Shown: one piece after another, positions 32,478-41,742 of the stretch
How positions within the stretch are numbered: the first letter of the stretch is position 1
How the letters are laid out: each line of letters opens with the position of its first letter
Assembly: GCF_001625195.1 (NCBI RefSeq)
Contig: NC_054389.1
Coordinates: 9,978,520-10,042,519 of the forward strand
DNA from: Drechmeria coniospora
Taxonomy: Eukaryota > Ascomycota > Sordariomycetes > Hypocreales > Ophiocordycipitaceae
DNA: 64,000 bases
Direction: 5' to 3'
The notes under the pieces: generated by a model
What the model was told of the DNA's origin: nothing
The model's database searches: none
What the model saw: the letters and a program-made list of their open reading frames with translations, nothing else
Translations under genes and position numbers: made by a program

Positions 32478-33992
32478 GGCTGGCGAAAGCCTCGCTTCCG
32501 CTGCCCGTTGCCGTTGCCGATGCGGTTGCAGCAATGTCCAGGATCCGAGAGGGACTGTTTACAGATGATTTTTCACCGAAGAATAGCTGGACAGCACTCT
32601 CGGCGTGTCGAATGGCAGCTTCTGAGCCAGGATAGGTACAGTGGAACAGAGGGCAGGAGGATGGCGGCTGTTGACAGTCCTCGATTGGCTTCGATAGATA
32701 GGCAGGCCTCTAGGTGGAAAGAAAGGCGAGCGTAATGTAGCTGGAGGAGTTGGTCGAGAAGAACGCTGCTGGTTCTTCCATCTACCCTCTCCATGAACAA
32801 GCAGGTTGAGTCAACGCCTGTGTGCACAGTACAGTATTAAAACCAAGCGTACTGTACGGAGTACACGAAAGGTGTACCGTAGGTGCAATGTGTACTGTAC
32901 ACAGTGCAGATTAAATATACTGCACAGTACGAAATCGGCGTACTTGAAATGAGAACTCAAATCTCTGCAGAGCCCCCATTTATAGTCGATTAGCTAGTAC
33001 GAATTGAGGCAATAATGCTGTACTTAATTACGGAATACGGATACTCCGTCCTACCTACGGATAACTTCGTAAGTACACCTCTTGAACAAGTATGTTAGTA
33101 CTCCGTACTCCGTACTTACGGAGTATTTATGTAACTACTTGTACAGGTAAGCCAAAGCTCATGTACAGTACATGTACGGAGTGCCTACTGTGTGCACTAG
33201 CACAGGTGCACAAGCACAAGTATGGAGGACGGGGTTTTATACGGAGTACTCCGTAAGTATTACTTGCTTCCAGTTGTACTTGTACCGTACAGTACATGTA
33301 CATGTAAGCACTGTGGTTAGTTGATGTGGGGCCGTTGCGCGTCGGCGGTTGAGGCTCGCCGATGACGGTATTTACGGCGCGGCTGCGTCCGGCAGGTATG
33401 CGCCGGACTCCGGACAAGTAGTGGAAGAACTAATACATTAAACGCTTCCTCTTGGGCGCCATTTCCCTTTCCATGTGCTCCAAGTAAAGCTTTGTCCTCA
33501 TCTACTCAACAGAAACGGCCCTAAGCGGGAGCGACTGGCGCAAGGGGGGACAATGCTGGCAGCGGATCATGGCGTCGTCCATGGAGTGAGGGCTCGTTCC
33601 CCGTCCCGGGCTGGTCTTTGCGGAAGATTGCCCCAATACCATGATTGACCCTGTTGAATTCAGGGCTGAAGGGCAACGGACAGCGACGTGAGTGCCAAAT
33701 GCCCCGTGAATGGATGCTTGTATGGTCCACAACGCACAATGAACTACACGATGCAATCTGCCGGCTTCCAAAGAACACTTCACCGCGGAATACCGGTTGA
33801 ACTGAACCGGTGCAATGTTCAATGCAGCCTCCGGTAGCTCCTACGCTACGACTTGAATTGCCATCAACACTTGCCACGTCATAGGATTCATACACGCCGA
33901 GGACGACCACCTGGTGAATGGTCAACAAGCGACATGTTCGTTGTCAACAGCGAAAGGAGACAAGTAGACCCTATGATATGGTGTAGTCGAAA
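32478..33992. other. Intergenic region between F-box and S9 peptidase genes
   Basis: No supported gene. From about 32820 to 33320 the sequence is a dense GTAC-word array, including gtactccgtactccgtac near 33097 and the 16-bp palindrome tacggagtactccgta at 33240-33255. The 33420-33930 part has overlapping shadow frames only. Confidence 0.5.
33240..33255. repeat. Perfect 16-bp palindrome tacggagtactccgta
   Basis: The same word occurs at 53868-53883, and its inverse-phase form tactccgtacggagta at 8133-8148. It sits inside the 32820-33320 GTAC-rich array between genes. Confidence 0.9.
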
Positions 33993-36419
33993 TCATTTCT
34001 TCAAGTGTTTCCTAAAGAATGCGTCTTGCTTTCGCATCACAAAAGTCATGGTGTGCACATGATGGGAGCCGCCGGGGACAAAGACCAAGTCAAAGTCCTT
34101 GTCCGCCTCGATCAGGGCACTTGCCAGCCGCAGCGTCGATGCCGGATCGACATTTTTATCGAGCTCACCTACCGCCAGCATCAAGGCGCCGCTCAACTTG
34201 TGCGCGTGAGTCATGTTGGACGAATCCTCATAGCTCGCGTCGACCGGGTAGCCCATCCACATCTCGTTCCACCAGAGCTTGTCCATCCGGTTATCGTGGC
34301 ATCCGGCCGACGCAAAGGCAGCCTTGTAGAAGCCGCCATGATGAATCACGGCTGCGGCCGCGTTCTGCCCGCCGGCGGAGACGCCGTAGCAGCCGACGCG
34401 GGATAAGTCCATCCAAGGTCGCGACTCGGCCGCGCTGCGAATCCAGGCAATGCGGTCTGCGAAGCCGCCGTCCTTTAGGTCCTTGTAGCAAACATCGTGG
34501 AAGGCTTTGGACCGCCAGTTGGTGCCCATGCCGTCCATGCATACCAAGACGTAGCCTTGGTTCGCGACTCGGCGAAGCCTTGTCAGGTCTTGAAACGCCT
34601 TGGGCGTGTTGAAACCTTGCGGGCCGGCGTAAATGTATTCGATCACGGGATACTTCGTCGCGCCGTGGAAGTCGCTTGGACGAATGATGATGCCGTAGAT
34701 GCTTGTCTTTCCATCCCGCCCCGGCGCAGCAAATCTCTCCGGGGGCATCCAGTCCGCATGGGGCACGACCTGCTGCAGGGAGACGACTCTCTTGCCCGTC
34801 CGTGCTTCTCGGACGACAGCTTGAGGTAGGGAATCAACCCGCGACCAGCTATCGAGTAGAAAACGCTTTTTTGGCCCCCACGTCCAAGTATGGGTACCGT
34901 CTCCTTTCGATAACACCCGAAGATCGGATCCGTCAAAGGCGACGGATGCCAGATGCGCGTAGTACGGGTCCTGGCCTGGTTCGATGCCGAACGCACGAAA
35001 CCAGATTCGACGTTTTTCCTCGTCAATGTGCTCGACGGACCGTACTACCCAGGGTCCCTTGGTCACTTGGTTTTTCAAAGTACCATCGTCGAGCGTAAAC
35101 AGGTAGAGGTGGTTCCAGCCATCTCGCTCACTGGCCCAAAGAATTTCGTTGCTTGATGGTAGGAGTTTGTAGAACAGCTTGTTGGCATAGTCAACAAAGG
35201 TTTTGCTGCTCTCCTCGACAAGAACGGTTACAGTACCGTTCATGATTATTTCTAGAAGCCGTAGGGATTGATGGCCGCGTTGGTTGAATAGAAATCGGTA
35301 CCGCCGACCGTCCCCTGACCAGCCAACGTTGGTCAGTGAAAAGGGGTTTCGAAACAAGGCATCATCGACAAGGATCTCTCTGTTCGCCTCGAGGTCGAAA
35401 AGGCGTGGTCTTTGATGTTCGACGTTGTCCCCGGGCCTAAGATACTCCTCGCTAATCAATGCTGGACGCAGTTGGTCCTTTGGGGACGAGTCCACCATGT
35501 ACAAGAGGGATTGCTTGGATGGCGGCCTGCATTGTTTTACCACCACGTGTCGACCATTAGGCGACGGGTACATGTCCTTGAACTCGTTGTCCGCGTTGCC
35601 GTCAAAGGAAATTTGCTTCTCCGCGCCGTCCGAGCTTCGACACCAGAGATTGAAGTTGCGAATGAACGGCTTGGGCCCGGTGCTCGGTGCCTGCGGAGAC
35701 TCCTGGCCGGCCAAGGCAGTTTCCCATCGAAGGGCGAGGCCAAGGGGAGACTCTCCAATGGTCACGGTGCAGGGTCCATTCTTCACGGTGCACGCCACAC
35801 GCTTCTCGGAGTCGTCTACCGATAGGCGCCAAAGGTGGCCGACGTACGAGGATATGGTTTTGGACTGGTCCGGTTGTATCGATCCATAGTGCTGAGGGTC
35901 TCCGGAATTGGAAATCCAATAACAGCTGATGGCATCGGCCGTGTTGTTGATGAAGGTAATATCACTTGCCTGGCGCGAGTATGGCGAAGGAAACTCTTCG
36001 CAGCCATAATCAAAGCTACCTGGATCGAACCCCCCCTGCCAAACTTCCAGCTTTCCGTCGTCTGTATATTGCCAAGTCTGGCCATCGAACTGAAAGCGCA
36101 CCCAAGCAGCGTTGACCGGCACGTTGATCCAGGAAAAGGGAAGGTTGCCGGGATTGATCTGCTCCTTGCTATATTTTCCAAGCTCCGAGGCAAGTCCGGC
36201 ATGATCAAAAGCGGTTCGACAAAGTTCCCTTTCGCAATCGACGAGGATAAATTGAAACTCTCCTATTCTGCCTTCTCGCCTGTACCAAAATACGCTGTCA
36301 CTGCCGGACAACCAGTGTGGAGAAACGATGGCCCGTCGGACGCAACTCTTCTCGAACTCTTGGAGGCTGCATTCCATCTCTGCGGTGCTCTTGATTCTTC
36401 TGGACAGGATAACGTGCAT
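33993..36419 (-). CDS. S9 (DPP IV/POP clan) serine peptidase with embedded pVHL beta-domain
   Basis: About 808 residues from ATG 36419; an alternative start is 36377 (MECSLQEFEK), which fits family N-termini. The C-terminal ~250 residues form the S9 alpha/beta-hydrolase. Nucleophile Ser681 is in GVSAGGQ; Asp754 in GELDKNVDP is the probable acid; the His pair is in GGSHHVH (786/787). The middle is a DPPIV-N-type propeller (NVGWSGDGRRYRFLFNQRG, ILWASERDGWNHLYLF). Between the N-terminal strand region and the propeller, residues about 154-200 match the VHL beta-domain (ITFINNTAD, YWISNSGDPQHY, ISSYVGHLWRL). Trp168, Tyr178, Ser191, His195 and Trp197 match human pVHL W88, Y98, S111, H115 and W117 with identical spacing; these form the hydroxyproline pocket. 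No signal peptide is visible, so the enzyme is predicted cytosolic unless an upstream exon is missing. Confidence 0.85.
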   Translation of the reverse strand: MHVILSRRIKSTAEMECSLQEFEKSCVRRAIVSPHWLSGSDSVFWYRREGRIGEFQFILVDCERELCRTAFDHAGLASELGKYSKEQINPGNLPFSWINVPVNAAWVRFQFDGQTWQYTDDGKLEVWQGGFDPGSFDYGCEEFPSPYSRQASDITFINNTADAISCYWISNSGDPQHYGSIQPDQSKTISSYVGHLWRLSVDDSEKRVACTVKNGPCTVTIGESPLGLALRWETALAGQESPQAPSTGPKPFIRNFNLWCRSSDGAEKQISFDGNADNEFKDMYPSPNGRHVVVKQCRPPSKQSLLYMVDSSPKDQLRPALISEEYLRPGDNVEHQRPRLFDLEANREILVDDALFRNPFSLTNVGWSGDGRRYRFLFNQRGHQSLRLLEIIMNGTVTVLVEESSKTFVDYANKLFYKLLPSSNEILWASERDGWNHLYLFTLDDGTLKNQVTKGPWVVRSVEHIDEEKRRIWFRAFGIEPGQDPYYAHLASVAFDGSDLRVLSKGDGTHTWTWGPKKRFLLDSWSRVDSLPQAVVREARTGKRVVSLQQVVPHADWMPPERFAAPGRDGKTSIYGIIIRPSDFHGATKYPVIEYIYAGPQGFNTPKAFQDLTRLRRVANQGYVLVCMDGMGTNWRSKAFHDVCYKDLKDGGFADRIAWIRSAAESRPWMDLSRVGCYGVSAGGQNAAAAVIHHGGFYKAAFASAGCHDNRMDKLWWNEMWMGYPVDASYEDSSNMTHAHKLSGALMLAVGELDKNVDPASTLRLASALIEADKDFDLVFVPGGSHHVHTMTFVMRKQDAFFRKHLKK

Positions 36420-37235
36420 GACATGTCCATGTAGTGTACTGGGTACGGGGGAAGCGATTGCGTGCTCTACTTTTCGAGATTCGAGGGGCAAGCTGTGAGA
36501 ATCGGAGTGCCTCAACCAACCAGCATGGCAGCAGCTAAATCCCTCCTATGCAAGCAAGCATCAAGCAATGGCACAGAGTACGTGGAATGTCAGATGACCT
36601 TTATTCCCGGCTGCATTAGCGCAGTCGACCGGGTAGGGGACCGGAATGTCGGATGAGCGAATTCCCTCCGCACCGCCTGTCAACACCTCACTTACATGTG
36701 CCTTCGATGATGACCACAGACGGCCGGCGAAAAGAATCTGCACGTAGTTGGAGGTATGCTTCGTACCTATGCAAGGAAATCTGGACGTTTGCATTCTATT
36801 GAAGTGTACTGAATCAGTATTGATGCAGGATGCCCCGGTCTCCTCTGGTCCTTTCTTCCCAAGCTGGCTTGAGCTCTCCCGTTGTCAACTTCATTCGGAT
36901 ATGCGCCTCATGAATGGCAACGACCTTGTTTCAGATGCAGAGATCAATCATCTCTCGGGAATACCTCGGGGGCTGCGTAAATCAAATCTGACCACAATGG
37001 TCCAACAACATCAATAAGCCGTTGGAAGACAACGCACACTGCAGTGTAGGTATGTGTGAGATGCTGGACCGAAAAACGAGTCGTGGACAGCATACATGTG
37101 ATACCTCCGTGTCGCGGTACGGCCGGCTCTTCATGTTCACGCGAGTAAAGGCCATTCCAGACAGGACAGGCATGAACCGAACTTGGCTTACAGGAACATC
37201 TTCCCCGCCCGATACGTAAACCATGCAGCTGCTGG
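36420..37235. other. Intergenic region between S9 peptidase and PAD genes
   Basis: About 0.8 kb upstream of the S9 peptidase start and downstream of the PAD stop, which share a strand. No coding signal or repeat of note. Confidence 0.5.
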
Positions 37236-39133
37236 CTACCGCTTCCACCACTCGGCTGAGGCGTCCCGAAGTGTATTCGTACCGCAGTGAACGTCTCCAT
37301 CGCGTTGATGGTATTGCCAGTCGTCGACGAAATCAACGTCAAATCCTGCCCTTTGGTAGGAATTGCGAGTCGCACTCTCGAAGATGTCGGTACCGTTCAC
37401 CATCGGCCCCCAGGGCTTAGGCGCAATATATCGAGAGCGGCTGAGCACTAGGCCGTTGACAACAGCAGGGGAGATGGAGCTCATCATGCCCGGGTACTTG
37501 CACTCTCTGCGCTTCTGGGCCAAATGACGCCCGTGCGTGGCCGAGTCTCCTACTTGTCGTCGTCTTTGCTGGTGGCAGGCCGCATCGGCCCACTCATACA
37601 CCGCCGGGACGCGAAAGATTTCCTGGTCGGTGATGCCCGTCTCATGCTTGAGAAGGTCAATGGTTGCCTGGATGCGGTGGGAGGCATTCGCATTCGCATG
37701 CCTATGAGGACCATCCAGCAGGTCGTTGGCCGTAACCAACGATCTGTTCTTGTAGTTTATGAAGGGAGTCGCCCCAAGGCCGGCCTGTTGGGCATCCCTG
37801 ACGAGCTGCATGCCGGCGTCGGGGTCGTTGATCATGATGCTCCAGCCACGGGTCGTGTTCGCGGGGAGGAATTGAAGGAACTCGTCGACATGCTGAACCA
37901 AGAGCCACTGCGAGTCGACGAGCAGAGGGTCTTGCACCCCTTGGGCCCGGAATATATCGTAGCCGGTAGGCGGTCGGTCAGACATGGCTCCGCCAGCGAT
38001 TATTCTGCCCATGGGATATTTTTTCCCCGTACCAGGCGCCTCGTAGGGCGGAATGGTCTCGAGATTCCCGAAAGCTTCCATGTAGTTCTGGTTGGAAATG
38101 TCGCCCGGATGATAATGCACAGCACCGATGCCGGTGTCGCGGAGCTGCTGGAACGGGAGACGATGGGTGAGGTAGGATCGATGTTCATCCGACGTCGAAA
38201 CCATGATTCGAAGAACAACAGGCCCCTCGGGCCCCGGGATACTCATGAACGTCGGCTCAAAGTAGTCCTCGGTCCATAGGTCTGGCGTGTGAAGTTGGCG
38301 AAGGGGGCGGTCGATGCCCGCCGCCTTGACGATCTTTGCAATCTCTCGAATTGTAGCCGAGGCCTCCGCCTTTTCCGACGCATTCATGTAGGCCCTTTCC
38401 CCCGACATGTCGCTGGCCAGCACCGTTTCGACCTTTTGGAGGTGGTGATGGGTAAACAGGGGGGCGACGCGCAGGGCCACGGCATCGCTGGACGTTTGGC
38501 CACCATCCGTCACGGAAAACTGCACCGTCGCCTTGCCGTCCCAGCCGGGCCTTCGCACATCTCTCGCATCGATTCCTAGCTCCAGGCCGTTCGCCAGCTC
38601 CTCGGCGGCGAGGACGGTGTCGTTTTTGACGATGCGCCATCCTTCTTGACCGCCGACGCGGCGAAAGACGCGCACCAGCGTCCGGGACTGCTCCTCGACG
38701 ACGGAGACGGAGCCAAAGGCACTGGGGCTCAGGTTCATCAACGGCATCGTACGCATCGGAGCGAGGTACTGCGGCGCGCGCTGGAGGTCGTCTGCAGCAT
38801 CGTGGCAGGCCATCAGCGTCTCGTCCGACACGACCGTCTCGTTGCCTTGCATGCCCTCCATCTGGCCGCATCGGCGGTTCGTGTCTCCAATGTTGGCGAG
38901 GAACAGAGCGCCGAGTGAGTCGGTCCAGCGATGCTTGCCCGGGACATCCGTCACGCCTTCCGTGTCCACCTTGCCATCACGGTTGGTGTCTGCACGTATG
39001 TCGACCTTGAGTGCGCACGATGCCTGCGCCAAGGCGGCTGCGGCAAGGACGTTCCTGTAAGCGGAAATGATGCATTAAGCATGTTGAGCCGGGAGAGCAT
39101 ACCCAAGACGGCGATGAAGGAGACAGATCTCAT
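37236..39133 (-). CDS. Secreted protein-arginine deiminase (PAD family)
   Basis: Ca-dependent PADs convert peptidyl-arginine to citrulline. Exons on the reverse strand: 39133-39103 and 39037-37236; 610 residues. The first exon supplies a clean signal peptide (MRSVSFIAVLAALAQAS). The acceptor at 39038 was chosen because a nearer AG would shift the frame. A Ca-binding-like loop DTNRDGKVD lies near residues 27-35. The C-terminal domain keeps all four catalytic positions of vertebrate PAD4: Asp268 (LWTED), His393 and Asp395 (VQHVDEF), and Cys595 (DVHCGTN). The fungal protein is shorter than vertebrate PADs because the N-terminal IgG-like domains differ. Secretion suggests extracellular or host-protein targets. 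Activity is predicted, not shown. PAD genes are patchily distributed in fungi, so acquisition by transfer is possible. Confidence 0.88.
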
Positions 39134-39673
39134 CCTGACGAGCCTGGAAGGAGCCCGAGGACGAAGGAAGGTAGGGCGGGGCTGGAGATGATCCGAACAG
39201 TAGACTGCACGACAGTCCCTCCATTCGATTGACGGGACAGGCAGGGTTATTATATAAACGACAATCACCCTCCTCCTCGGACAGTCAACGGCCCGCAGCA
39301 TGACAAGTGGCCATCACCAAGGGTGGTGATTGTGCCTACGAGCGAGCACCTACGTATCTGCAGGAGCAGCACGGCAGACTCCACAAGCTCTGCTTGTCCC
39401 GTCCCGACGGACATGAATGAGGCTTCATCTACACCGTAGAGTACGATGCCGTCCTCGCTGGTGCAAGTACACTTTCTCGCACTAGTGCATCGCCCTTCTC
39501 CATCGGCATGGTCCAGGGACGAAGACGGGCGGCGGCGACGAGGACGGTGGGTGCCATGCAAACGATGCCAACGATGATGGTGTTGTGATTGTACTTGCAC
39601 TTGCAGCTGCGACACAGTGGTTGGCGGAGATGGGAGCACGCGAAGCCGCCAACACCGCCTGTAATGTGCCTTG

Positions 39674-39761
39674 CTACAGCGGGGCGGCAACAGTGTCGTC
39701 GATTAAATTTTAGGCATATTAGCGCTACCACGACTGAATCATCACTGTTGACAAGTGACGT
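39674..39761 (-). mobile_element. TA-flanked miniature inverted-repeat element, diverged copy 3
   Basis: Body of about 84 bp (39676-39759) between TA dinucleotides. The left end is CAGCGGGGCGGCAACAGTG; the right end on the other strand starts CGTCACTTGTCAACAGTGA. The interior keeps the GCTACCA-GACTGAATCA-TCACT order of the other copies with several substitutions. It lies about 80 bp from copy 2 in the same orientation, and both share acgaaggcgc just outside the right end, suggesting local duplication or nested insertion. Confidence 0.6.
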
Positions 39762-39842
39762 ACGAAGGCGCGGGGTGCCAAGTTAGTACTTATTTAGCAC
39801 GAACACCTCTGACTTGACGCGCTGAAAACCGAGCCAGACGCG

Positions 39843-39926
39843 TACAGTGGGGTGACATAAATGTCGATTCAATTTGTAGGAGTAGTGCTACCAAAACTGA
39901 ATCGTCACTTTTGTCAAGTGACTGTA
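39843..39926 (-). mobile_element. 80-bp TA-flanked miniature inverted-repeat element, copy 2
   Basis: Body 39845-39924, flanked by TA on both sides. The left end begins CAGTGGGGTGACATAAATG; the right end read on the reverse strand begins CAGTCACTTGACAAAAGTG. It is inverted relative to copy 1 at 24501-24584 and nearly identical over the whole body. CAGT ends with a TA target are typical of Tc1/mariner-pogo-type elements. No coding capacity. Confidence 0.75.
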
Positions 39927-41742
39927 ACGAAGGCGCTTGCCGGCGCATGCACCGCTAGTTATGCAGTAGAAATACACAGACAGATGACAGTATTCGTACG
40001 TCGAGTCATGCCATCAGTCAAGGTAAACTTCCGAGTCAGCGCTGTCAAACAGCGGATCGCCAAACATGCCCAGACCCGCCCAGGAGTGGACGAGTGAATG
40101 ACGACTGCACGTTACTGTTGCCGCTGTGCCGCCCTGCTGCTGTTGCAGGGTCAAAACGGCATGCCATGTCCGACACCACTGCATCCGCCGACGAGGGATG
40201 CAAGCTATGATGTTGCGACGTGTGCAGCACGAGTAAGTGCACCCCTGCTCCGTTTCCTTTGCAACGTCCAGGCATAAACTCGAGTAGCTGAGATACAACA
40301 CTTTGTCGGTTGTTGCAAGTCGCCCAGGATGGCTGAGATATGGAGGAAATGTCAACAAAAATCCAGAGTGGCGCGCGGCAGGCTGAGATCAACCCTTGCT
40401 AAGCTATCGTACGACAGCATCTTATAATAATGATAGCCTACCTAGTACTGTACTTACTTGTGTACTGTACTGTGCTCCGTACACCTAGGCGTACCCCGTC
40501 ATGCTGGGTTGTACATGTAAGTGCAGTAGTTGTATGCTGGGCTGTATACCTAAGTAAGTATGCTGGTCATGTACTGCGTACTTGGCCTAGTGAAATAGCT
40601 CGCGCATCTGTATCTACAGCAGGTAATTAATACTCCGTACCGCCCGATCGATCGATCGATGCAGCCGCGGATGAAATCCTTCCAACACCGAATGTTGACT
40701 GCCGGTACTAAAATAGGCCCTGGAATAAATACAGCAGTACGGAGTACTCTGGGTCGGATCGGCTGCCTACAAGCACATGTACTTCCAGCAGGACCTTGTT
40801 CCTCCCAAGCTCCCCGTCCGGACACCTTGTACGGTGACGGCCTGTAGCTGGACTGATTGATACAATGATTTGGATGGATGCGGGAGAATACGTGCATGAT
40901 GCAGATACAAGTACATGTTTCACTACGCAAATCGACTGCTGGAATATCGTATTTCCATCCGTACAGTGCAGCTAGCACGGAGCACGGAGTCAGCACTTTG
41001 TATGCATTTTGACGGAAGAACACACTCCCGTGAGTGGAAGGAGACCGTCGTCCCTACGTGGTGTGCGGCATTTCTCATCCATTCCTGACAATGACAGGCC
41101 AGCAAGAGCAAGCATGGCAACATCATGTGAAAAGGAAGCCGGCTGAGTGCCGACCACCATTGGGCGCCGCCGCGCTCATGTCGACATGGCCACTACGAAA
41201 CATCGGCGGAGCGTAATCGGCCTCTCTTCACATCTACGCCTGCCCCCTCGGCATCCTCTACCTCGCGGCCTCGGTTCGACGCCGCAGCTGCGTGTGCGCG
41301 CACATCGTGGACACCATCAACCGGTGTCATTCGCTAGCATACTCGTCGTCTGCCTTGTCGAGCGAGCGTGCAATACCATGCTCCGCAACCCCCGTATGGT
41401 CGGTTCGTCCTCCGTCCGGGTCTGACCCGACAGCCCCTCCCAAGGTTGCGGGTGGACCAGGCCCCGGACACGTCCACCTTTCATGCTGCCGATCCCTGTG
41501 CACATGCATTTCTCCAACCTTGTCGGTCGCCAGCAGGTCCGTCCCGCCTCGCCGAATGCCATCGCTCCGCAACGGCCGCAAGGTCTATCGGGACGGTGCG
41601 CCGCTGCCAGGGACAGCCGTTGCCGCAAGAGGTCCACCCGCAAAAGTCGTGGACGAATCCGAAGCCGCTCTCCGGCATCTCGTGCGCCGTGCTCGAGGGA
41701 TGGCGAATGGACGTCGGCCTTCCGCCACGGACTGCCTCGCGC

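Larger units (their letters stand above)
39134..41742. other. 2.6-kb intergenic region with two miniature elements and a GTAC array
   Basis: Holds the PAD promoter (39134-39300), miniature elements at 39674-39761 and 39843-39926, a GTAC-word array at about 40430-40760, a cgat tetranucleotide run (40646-40662) and a GC-rich tail downstream of the HID1 stop. Open frames at 41.2-41.7 kb are shadow-like. No supported gene. Confidence 0.5.
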
